Assembly (NCBI GenBank): GCA_036939355.1
Contig: JALLAP010000706.1
Coordinates: 1-19,548 of the forward strand
Direction: 5' to 3'
Source: Thalassiosira profunda
Taxonomy: Eukaryota > Bacillariophyta > Thalassiosirophyceae > Thalassiosirales > Thalassiosiraceae
DNA length: 19,548 bases
Shown: positions 1-6,978 of the stretch, one piece after another
How positions within the stretch are numbered: position 1 is the first letter of the stretch
How the letters are laid out: every line of letters starts with the position of its first letter
Notes under the pieces: model-generated
Seen by the model: the letters and a program-made list of their open reading frames with translations, nothing else
The model's database searches: none
Told to the model about the DNA's origin: nothing
Translations under genes and position numbers: made by a program

Positions 1-1
1 G

Positions 2-142
2 CATACGGTCGATGCGCACAAAACGATTGGACCTGTACGCAACTTCTTAGATGAAGCAGCAGTAGGCGATGACAGTGAAGAGACGGAGGATAAGGGCAAA
101 TCATCAAGTGCTTTGTCGGAGCTGTTCCAGCCGCCGGAATGA
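2..142 (+). CDS. C-terminal end of an unidentified protein (partial)
   Basis: A reading frame is open from the left edge (first full codon at 2) for 46 codons and ends in TGA at 140-142. The visible tail has a short stretch around KTIGPVRNFLDEAA, then an acidic and lysine-rich part (GDDSEETEDKGK), and closes with SALSELFQPPE. No domain can be recognised in so short a piece and I do not know the family. The composition is that of a charged, probably unstructured C-terminus of an intracellular protein. No splice acceptor is evident inside it, so it is probably the end of a last exon. The next gene on the same strand starts about 350 nt downstream. A chance open frame cannot be excluded. Confidence 0.4.
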   Translation, partial: HTVDAHKTIGPVRNFLDEAAVGDDSEETEDKGKSSSALSELFQPPE

Positions 143-489
143 TTTGCGAACCGCGTGAGGAGAATGTGCATAAGATGTGAGCAAAGATGTGAGCATAAGA
201 TGTGAGTAAACTTGCAAATGAGATCGCCTGGCCAGGAATCAGCCCTGGCCCCTAGAGATAGATTCGACGCCTAGAGAGAAATAGTATTGTATGGACCGAC
301 AGATGCAGTCGTGATCTTCTCACCAGCACCACTCGCTGCCTGCCAGTCTCTGGCGTTTTGCTCTCTTTGGCTTCCCTAGGTAGAGAGTACGTACGTATGT
401 AGGTAAATCCCCTCATTTCACTTTGCCACCACCCCACGATCTCGGCCGGGCGGGCCGGGCGTGCACCAAGCCGACGCCCCGCTCAAGCC
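143..489. other. Intergenic region: 3' flank of the left gene and promoter of the SANT gene
   Basis: No supportable coding region lies here. The left part holds a tandem imperfect repeat (168-206). The right part holds the self-complementary stretch TACGTACGTA at 388-397, about 95 nt before the start codon of the next gene. The last 60 bases are strongly G+C rich and lead into a good Kozak context at 490. No clear TATA box is seen. Confidence 0.6.
168..206. repeat. Three tandem imperfect copies of a 13-14 nt unit
   Basis: GCATAAGATGTGAG (168-181), GCAAAGATGTGAG (181-193) and GCATAAGATGTGAG (193-206) overlap by one base and form a short head-to-tail array. It lies just downstream of the stop codon at 142, probably in the 3' untranslated or intergenic DNA of the left gene. 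It looks like a minisatellite made by slippage. No function is indicated. Confidence 0.75.
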
Positions 490-2061
490 ATGGAGGGCAT
501 CGGCAGCCCCATCCCCAAGAAGAAGCGGAAGGCGGGGGGCAAGGAGGGGGCGGGTGGCGGAGGAGATCCGTCGCCGATCATAACCCTAACCGAATCTCAA
601 CCGCAATTTGCGGCCCACTTCGACAACCCCCCTGCCGACGCGGACGCCTCCCCTCTTGCAGCGACCACTTCCGGCGCGGGATTGGGAGAGTTGCGAGGTG
701 GAGGAGGCACCCCCGCGGAGGAGCGACGTCGGAAGCGCAGCCTCTCCGAATCCCTGGCGCAGAGCACCGCGGACATTTTGTTCGGCGGCGAGGGTGGCGG
801 TGCACCCCAACAGCAGATGCAGCCCCAACAATCAGGGCGGCCCCAACAACGGCCGCCCCAGCGGCAGGAGTCGAACTGGAGCACCATGAGCGTCGGGGCG
901 CCGACGGAGGGGAGCAGCCTCCCCAGCGATGGCGGCGACGCCCCGAGCCCCGGCAAGAAACCCAGCCCCAAGAAGTTGAAGTTGGACCGGGCCGCCCTCG
1001 CGGCCTCGTCGTTCGAGAACGAGACGACGGAGCCATTGAAACCGTCCGCATCCAACGTCTCCTTGAAGCCGTCGCCCCTCGACACCCCGCGGGAGAGCGA
1101 GGGGTTTGCCACCGCCGGGGGAGGCGCCATCGCCAAAGGAACGATCGTGACCGTCGAAGCCCGGACGTGGCCGGGAATCAACAAGCCCGGGGGCGTGGCG
1201 CGCGTGACCAAGGTCCACCCCGCGGAAGGAGGTCAATCGGCAAGGTACGACGTTGCATACGTGCTGGGAGGGAAGGAGAAGAAGGTCGAAGGGGAATACG
1301 TGTCGATACAGGAGTCCGAGGGGGGAGAAAGCGACGCGAGCACTGGGGAGCCGCGGAAGCGCAAGGCGAGCGCGGAGGAGGACATTTTGATGGGACGAGG
1401 GTCGAGGCACAGCTCGTCCGCGTCGCTGCGGTCCAAATCGTCGGGAGGGGAGGGCCCCGATGCGAAGAGGATGAAGGCCGACGAGGGGAGCGGGGAGGAA
1501 AAGAAGGAGGAGGAATCTTGTTTTGAGATGCACCACCGGCCGGCGCCGTGGTCGGCCCGCCGCAACCTCGGAGGGCGGGGGAAGGCCACCACGCTGTCCA
1601 CGTCCGCTTCGACGTACGACACCGACGCCCAGCCGCGGTGGCGGACCCACCAAATGGCCGAGGATTACATCTCGTTGGCCTCGGCCATCACGCTGCCCCC
1701 CGCCCACCTGGGCACCTTCGGCTATTCCCCCGCAACGGGGAATTATCCCATCGAGCAGGCCACCGCCCTCGGCTACCTCACCTCGCCCCTGAGGCGGCCG
1801 ACGGTAGTGGAAAAGTGGAGCCCCATCGAAATCGCCACGTTTGAGGCGGCATTGGCGTTGCACGGGAAGGCGTTCCACCAGGTCCAAAAGTGGGTCAAGA
1901 CGAAGAACACGAAGGAGATCGTGGAGTTCTATTATGTGTGGAAGAAGACGAGCCACGGGCGAAGGTGGAAGGGGAGCTACGTGGAGGAGATGGAGAGCGA
2001 GAGCGAAAGCGAGGAGGAGGGGGACGGCAAGGCAGATAGTAGCCCGGCGAGGGGGCGGTAG
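490..2061 (+). CDS. Nuclear SANT-domain protein with a Tudor/PWWP-like module, probable chromatin/HDAC-complex subunit
   Basis: This is a single exon of 523 aa, in a good Kozak context (CAAGCCATGG). Residues 9-14 (PKKKRK) are a classical basic nuclear localisation signal. Residues about 15-210 are low-complexity and rich in Gly, Pro, Ser and Gln. Residues about 215-276 form a small beta-rich module with the signature TWPGINKPGG (Trp227), ending in YDVAYVLGGKEKKV. I recognise this as a Tudor/PWWP-like fold recurrent in heterokont chromatin proteins. A basic and acidic stretch follows. Residues 442-495 are a SANT domain (KWSPIEIATFEAALALHGK, then EFYYVWKKT and RRWK), close to those of MIER, RCOR and MTA co-repressors. 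That SANT type binds histone deacetylases and histone tails, so a repressor-complex role is inferred. No ELM2 domain is recognisable before the SANT. The tail is acidic (SESESEEE). The gene converges with the SNF2 gene at 2284. Confidence 0.88.
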   Translation: MEGIGSPIPKKKRKAGGKEGAGGGGDPSPIITLTESQPQFAAHFDNPPADADASPLAATTSGAGLGELRGGGGTPAEERRRKRSLSESLAQSTADILFGGEGGGAPQQQMQPQQSGRPQQRPPQRQESNWSTMSVGAPTEGSSLPSDGGDAPSPGKKPSPKKLKLDRAALAASSFENETTEPLKPSASNVSLKPSPLDTPRESEGFATAGGGAIAKGTIVTVEARTWPGINKPGGVARVTKVHPAEGGQSARYDVAYVLGGKEKKVEGEYVSIQESEGGESDASTGEPRKRKASAEEDILMGRGSRHSSSASLRSKSSGGEGPDAKRMKADEGSGEEKKEEESCFEMHHRPAPWSARRNLGGRGKATTLSTSASTYDTDAQPRWRTHQMAEDYISLASAITLPPAHLGTFGYSPATGNYPIEQATALGYLTSPLRRPTVVEKWSPIEIATFEAALALHGKAFHQVQKWVKTKNTKEIVEFYYVWKKTSHGRRWKGSYVEEMESESESEEEGDGKADSSPARGR

Positions 2062-2155
2062 ACGGGAGTTTGCAAACACGTGAGGGAGATGGGCAAACGC
2101 GGTGCCTAAAAGAAGTGTTGATCGGGATGACCTGCTTGTGCAACGACTTTGTTCT

Positions 2156-2161
2156 AATAAA
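2156..2161 (+). terminator. Candidate poly(A) signal of the SANT gene
   Basis: A perfect AATAAA lies 95 nt downstream of the stop codon at 2061, inside the 222-nt gap that separates the two convergent genes. Position and strand fit the 490-2061 gene. No matching signal (TTTATT on the + strand) was found for the opposing gene, so the hexamer may not be obligatory here. Confidence 0.45.
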
Positions 2162-2283
2162 TCATGCACCGTTCTCTACAAATGCCCCATTGATTATTCA
2201 GCAAGAGAGCGGCCAATTCAAAGCGATAGGATGTGCCAAGCATCGACTCTCCTCTGCCAAACATTTCTCTCATACATGCCAAG

Positions 2284-5200
2284 CTAGCCCGAACGAAGCG
2301 GAAGTCCTTCCGCGAGAATGCGCATTGCCTCCGGCGGGACGAAGCCGTCCACAATAGCGATCCTTCCGGCGAGAATCTCAGTGTGGAGCCGCAAAATGTT
2401 GGATTCGTAGCTGTTCCGAAAGGCATACTTCACGACGTGACATGGCTTATCCTGGCCGAGGCGGTGGATTCGGCCTGTGTTAAAGAAGAAGAGCACATGA
2501 GCTTCGAGGTACGAAGACTGGCCATCCATTCGATATCCAGACTTACCGGCAGCTTGAACCTCAACGGCAGGATCAAGGCACGGCTCCATCAGATACACAC
2601 GGGACGCAGCGGTGAGAGTGATTCCAACGCTTCCGCTCCGCAACGTGATGACGAAGACAGCAGGCCTGCGCGAGGTGGTACTCTGGAAGCTGCGGATGGC
2701 TTTGTCGCGCTTATTGGAGGACGACGATCCCGAGAACTCGAAAACGTCGAAGCCATCTCGCTGGAGCCCACTTCTAGTTGCAGAATGCACCTTAGTGAAC
2801 TGAGTGAACACCACAGCTCGAATGCAAGGCTCCCTGCGTTTGAGTTCTGCGAGATCCTTTCGTAGGGCTGCGACCTTGGTCAGACGTTGAGAATCGACCC
2901 TTGACATTTGGTGAACAAAGAGCTGTTCAGCAAATGCCGCTTTCACCCCATTTGTGCAATGCCTCGTCACATCCCACGACACCCCGTTGATGCAGTTGAG
3001 GGCACGATCCTCTTCCGCCGACATGGTCAGCATGACAGTCGACGTCGTGGAGGGCGGCAACGCCAAAGCAGCCGATCCCCCAATTCTCTGAGACTTAGTG
3101 TGACGAATCATGTACGCCTGCAACAGATCAACGAGGTGATTGAAGTGTGGCTCCGTAGCCTGGCTTTGGAAGCTACTGATGGCCAACCGCAGCGAACTGT
3201 TCCGGTCACATTGGATGAAAGACAACTGCCTCGTCAACTCGCTGGCAGAGTGTGTCGCGGGCGTTGCCGTAACTCCCCACCTGCGCGGTGACTTGATTGC
3301 ATTCGCACTGGATATCGATGCAGAGCTGCCCTTACCTAATAGGTGAGATTCGTCGTGGACGACGCGGTGGAACTCGACGCAGCGTGTGACTGTGAAAGGC
3401 ATTAGGCGAAGGTGCAATAAAGTAGGGAGCAAAAGAGTAGATATTGCATAGGAGGACTCACTCTCTTTTGGCCAATGAAAAGTGCTGGTGCTAATGATCA
3501 CGTCGATCTCATTGAGGCTCGGAATAGAGGCACGGTTGAGAACGAACTTCGTCGCCTTCGTGCTCCTCGAGCAGTGGAACGTCTTCACCCTGAGCCCTGG
3601 GGCATGCTTTTTGCATTCGTCCTCCCTTTTGGGGGAATCAGAGAGATGAGAGGGCATTGAAAAGAAGAGAGCACAAGATGTGCACATTTGCGAATCAGAT
3701 CGTAACACTCACCACTGGCCGAGCAATGAAGCGCTGGTCAAGATGACAGACGCCTTCACCTTGATCTTCCTCTTCGGGAGCATTTCGGAAGACAGACGAG
3801 CGTCCTTCGTATGGCGGTTTTTCTTCAGCCTCTCTTCAATATCCTTCCACCCCTGTGTGCCACGCTCGCAGTCGTCTTGCATGCTGTAGAGACGATCCTG
3901 CTCTTCCGAGAAGGCCGATTGGATCTCCCATCGCTTACTAATGTTCGCGTCGATCGTGGCGAACACTTCTTCCCTCTGGCGTTGCGTGGAGAGCGAATTT
4001 GCGTTTGGAGGACTCGTCGCAACGAGAGCCAACACAACAGCCGATTTGCCCATTCCTACTTCGTCGGCCAGCCATCCTCCCCGGCTGGACGTGCGTTCGG
4101 TATCCACCATGAACGCAAGCGACTGCTTCTGGTAGTGGCGCAGGGACGTCGTGAATCCGCTGCCAACCGGAGGCGAGATTTCGACCGGATGGACTGTTGT
4201 CACCTTTTCCAGAAGCTTTCGCACGGAAAGCTCAACGGGCGTCCGGGCATTGGATCTGGACGAGGCCCTTGCGGCTGGGAGGGAGAAGGTAATGCGTTGG
4301 CGATTGGTAGAGGTGGCCGCTGCAGAGGTGCCAGCACGTGCTGCAGATGCCGGCTCGCGGGCCCGGCGCTTCGCCCTCTCTCGCTCCTCGCGCCACCGTC
4401 GATCCTCGTGCGTGGCCACACAGTGGTAGGTCCACTCTTTGCACTCGCTGGCGGGAATGTCGCACACGTAGCAATAGCAATTGGCGCATTTTTTCGCCTT
4501 GTCACCGGAGAAAGGATAGGTGACGCAGTTCGTTCGGGCATGAGGGAAGTCGACGAGGGCGTTGCTGCCCTTCGTTCCAACAATGGCCAGTTCTTCGTCG
4601 GAGTCGTTGGTCAGAGACGACGACGCAGCGGCCGCCTGCTTCCACTGAGACGCGGCCGCAGACGCTGCAACTTCCATAACGTCTGGGTCGGCGTCCTCCT
4701 CGGTGTCGCTATCCAGCAACTCGATCAAGTCATTCGAACCCCCCGATTTGCCCACGGCAGCGAGTTTGCCAGCGGCAGCGAGCAACCCACCACTCTTCTG
4801 ACGCCGATCCGTCTCGTTGCTGCTCCTTTTGCGGGGTTCCTCCTCCTCCTCGTCCGAATCGTCGAGCAGGCTAATCACCTCGATGCCATCTTTCACCGCA
4901 CTGACGGATTTGCCCCCTTTCCCAGCGGCGCCGTCCACCTTCTGCCTCTTTGGGGGCGAGGCGTTGTGTTTGGTCGAGTCCTTCAACGCCGTGCCAGCCG
5001 CTGGCATTTTGGCCGGAAGTTTCGTCGCCGAATCGCGAGCAGCGCCATTCCTATCGCGCGCTCGAAGGACGACCACCTTCCTCTCCCCCGTCGTCATCGA
5101 CTTGAAGAGCTGGACCCACACCTGCACTCCCGCCCCTTCGATCTCCGTCAACGTGATACCGTTCAATGATTGGATTACGTCGCCTTCCTCCAGATCCGTG

Positions 5201-5313
5201 GCGACCTTCCCCGAGACCCCCGTGACGATGCACCGGCCCTCCACGCCGCATCGTTTGATGGTCACGCCCAGTGGACCGGGAGGGATGGATAGGGCGAGCT
5301 CCTGACGAGGCAT
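2284..5313 (-). CDS. SNF2-family DNA-dependent ATPase with N-terminal PDZ-like domain and Cys-rich module
   Basis: Four exons: 5313-3713, 3625-3462, 3389-2547 and 2474-2284; introns are 87, 72 and 72 nt with donors GTGAGT, GTGAGT and GTAAGT. Phases close to 932 aa. Residues about 5-88 are PDZ-like (carboxylate loop PLGVTI, later DLEEGDVIQSLNG). Two candidate SUMO-interacting motifs follow, VISLLDDSDEE (from 146) and LIELLDSDTEE (from 196). Residues about 262-300 hold a Cys-rich module (CANCYCYVCD, then ECKEW and HC) like one I recall in plant and algal nuclear proteins. The motor follows: Walker A DEVGMGKS (Lys423), SLLGQW split by intron 1, DESH at 601-604, TATP at 629-632, RSGSVGITLTAA, and RIHRLGQ at 871-877 after intron 3. 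Motor sequence resembles the RAD5/RAD16/HLTF group, but no RING finger lies between the lobes. Chromatin or DNA-repair remodelling is inferred. MPRQ is chosen as start because it directly precedes the PDZ; the frame stays open upstream to 5637. Confidence 0.88.
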
Positions 5314-6094
5314 TGTTGTATTGTTGATGGAATGACCACGGCCCACCCTCGACCTCTCCAAGCGTGTGGAATTAGGCCCAAACAATGGCGCAAGTCTGAG
5401 GAGAAGTGAGGGCAATGAAGGAGAAGGAAAGTCGTTGGCTATCGCATGCACACGCATGTGGTCCAAGAAAGATTTTCGAGGGAGGATCAGGTCACCAACT
5501 ACAGACCGCGACCCCCTCCAAATCCCCATGGCGGCGGGCGCCGTGCAAACGATAATATTTGCCCGCCCAGCCGTGCCAAGAGGCTCTGCCTCCGCGGACG
5601 ACGCGCGGGCCCATTTGCACCTCGGGGGCAATGACATTGGAGCCGCGAGTTGCCTCTAATAAAAGCATCGCGGCCGCCGCCGTCCGCCCGTTGCGCCGAC
5701 GCCGCCATTCCACCGCGCCGTGCACGCACCCCCGAAGTACCCGCTCCCACCGCACAGAAGGACTCACCTCTTCTCGGGCCGATGCCGCTCCCTCGGCCAA
5801 CGACGGGGCCGAGCGAGTGTGGAAAAAGTGGGAGGCGGATTTTCGGGATATCCTACGTACCATTGTACGTAGTAGTGGGGGAGAGGAGGAGAAGGGGGCG
5901 GGGCGGGAGGCGGGAGGTGGTGAGAGAAACGTGTCCACGAAGCGAACGACCTGGGCGATGTAGCACCTCTTACCATAACCTTGTCCCATAACATATCTGG
6001 AACACAATTGCAATGCATCACGCGAAGCACATTTTTTGCAACTGGAAGAGCAACATTGATTCATTGGGTGCATTCCGCACCGGCCCTGCCAGAC
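5314..6094. other. Gene-poor interval upstream of the SNF2 gene
   Basis: About 780 nt hold no reading frame I can support. The right side is the 3' flank of the acetyltransferase and the left side the 5' flank of the SNF2 gene; both are on the minus strand. It contains an inverted repeat (5853-5872), a lone AATAAA on the + strand (5658-5663), and a minus-strand frame starting MVRRISRK whose 32 codons end at a strong donor (GAG then GTGAGT, 5767-5762). A pyrimidine-rich acceptor at 5397-5396 might pair with that donor as a 5' untranslated intron of the SNF2 gene. No tRNA or other RNA gene was recognised by eye. Confidence 0.5.
5853..5872. repeat. Perfect inverted repeat, 8-bp arms with 4-nt loop
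   Basis: CTACGTAC (5853-5860), loop CATT, and GTACGTAG (5865-5872) are exact reverse complements. The repeat lies in non-coding DNA, about 540 nt upstream of the SNF2 start codon on that gene's strand. TACGTA cores also occur at 388-397, before the SANT gene. It could be a dyad binding site or simply a small hairpin; nothing in the sequence decides. Confidence 0.6.
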
Positions 6095-6577
6095 TCATGT
6101 ACGTATCCATTCTCGGCTGGCGCAATCAGCAAGCTTGCCCGCTCCAACGAGCTTCCAACATAGCTGGCACAATACCCGTTCCGCCCCGATTGTCTTGCTG
6201 TAGATCGCATTCGAGTTGTCATCCTCGCTCTCCCAAAATAACCGCTCCACTCCCCACCGCAGCGCCAGTCCGGCCACCGCCCGAAACAAGAGCGTGCCCG
6301 CCCCCATACGCCGCGGCATCGCTCGTGCACGATGAGGTCATGCACGTACAGCCCCGTTCCCGTTGGTAAAGGTGCGGAACGATTCCTGCACCGTCGCAAC
6401 GCCCACCACGTTGCCTCCTCCCACCTCGAGACCAGCGCCTCGAGCGCCGCCGTCGAAGGAGCCTTCCATGGCCGGCAGTCCGACGGCCATCGCTTCGTAC
6501 TGATCGCTACATTGGTCCGCGAGCTGGCGGAGCAGCGCGTGCACCGACCGCAGGTCGGCCTGTGTACATTGACGCAC
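6095..6577 (-). pseudogene. GNAT acetyltransferase, SSAT-like, with two internal frame breaks
   Basis: Three pieces line up as one GNAT domain. 6577-6353 gives RQCTQADLRSVHALLRQLA through GNVVGVATVQESFRTFTNGNG, the usual N-terminal helix and central strands. About 6355-6312, one frame over, gives GLYVHDLIVHERCRG, the strand and loop before the acetyl-CoA site. 6319-6095, back in the first frame, gives MGAGTLLFRAVAGLALRWGVERLFWESEDDNSNAI, the acetyl-CoA-binding helix and final strands. Joined, the binding loop reads RCRGMG, matching the family signature R/Q-x-x-G-x-G/A. The TFTNGNGLYVHDLIV run resembles diamine (spermidine/spermine) N-acetyltransferases. The first frame alone stops at TGA 6340-6338. 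The breaks coincide with a G4 run (6352-6355) and a GC-rich stretch (6301-6313). No in-frame ATG was found upstream, so the start is unresolved; the first position given is a GTG codon. It may be a decaying gene or an intact gene carrying assembly errors. Confidence 0.6.
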
Positions 6578-6978
6578 GCACGCCGCGCCATCGATGGGAG
6601 TGTGTAGGCGAAGAAACCCGCGGCGCCGATCGCGTCTCGCCCGCTGTCTAGAAAAGAGCGCCGCGGCGACGAGGGCGGTCGCCCCCCGACGAGAGCAGGG
6701 CCGGCTGGCGAGGGGGGCAGCATCTGCGTCGGTGCTGCTCTTTCTTCCGCCCTCTTTAGATGTGCCTCCCCCAAGCCGGCGGATAAATGCCCATTCATAG
6801 GGCGGGCGGCAAGTCTACGTGACAATCACTGCGGAATCCGTTCATAAAAGGCGCGCTAAGATATTGAAGCCATTATTGGAGCCATTCATCCGGATTAGCA
6901 AAATGTGAGGAGAGCCGTAGGCGCCGCGGCCACGCCACCTCTAAAGCACACTAGCCACAATCGACCCTCTCGAAGACC
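6578..6978. other. Divergent promoter region between the acetyltransferase and the NTF2-like gene
   Basis: About 400 nt separate the recognisable start of the minus-strand acetyltransferase domain from the plus-strand start codon at 6979. The left part (6578-6825) is open in two minus-strand frames, one beginning MNGHLSAG, so the acetyltransferase N-terminus may extend into it, but no conserved sequence is seen. The right part holds a TATA-like CATAAAAG near 6843. Confidence 0.4.
6843..6850 (+). promoter_or_regulatory. Possible TATA-like element of the NTF2-like gene
   Basis: CATAAAAG lies about 130 nt upstream of the ATG at 6979, in the only A+T-rich patch of an otherwise G+C-rich stretch. 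Position and sequence fit a core promoter element, but the transcription start is unknown and a single match of this length is weak evidence. Confidence 0.2.

Noticed and set aside
423..1526. Plus-strand open frame of 367 codons overlapping the SANT gene
   Set aside because: It is out of frame with the domain-bearing frame, rich in Arg and Gly, and without recognisable motifs.
832..2169. Minus-strand open frame of 445 codons antisense to the SANT gene
   Set aside because: The region is G+C rich, which suppresses stop codons in all frames. The translation is low-complexity (Arg, Leu, Pro, Gly) with no domain, while the plus strand has NLS, Tudor-like and SANT features.
3811..5169. Plus-strand open frame of 452 codons opposite SNF2 exon 1
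   Set aside because: The minus strand shows PDZ-like, Cys-rich and Walker A motifs. The plus translation is repetitive Arg/Leu/Phe-type shadow sequence.
5492..6073. Minus-strand open frame of 193 codons between the SNF2 and acetyltransferase genes
   Set aside because: It has no recognisable domain, contains a strong splice donor in its middle, and shows the composition of non-coding G+C-rich DNA.
6324..6351. A possible 28-nt GT-AG intron in the acetyltransferase
   Set aside because: It is far shorter than any other intron here (67 nt or more) and its removal would delete the conserved YVHDLIV strand.
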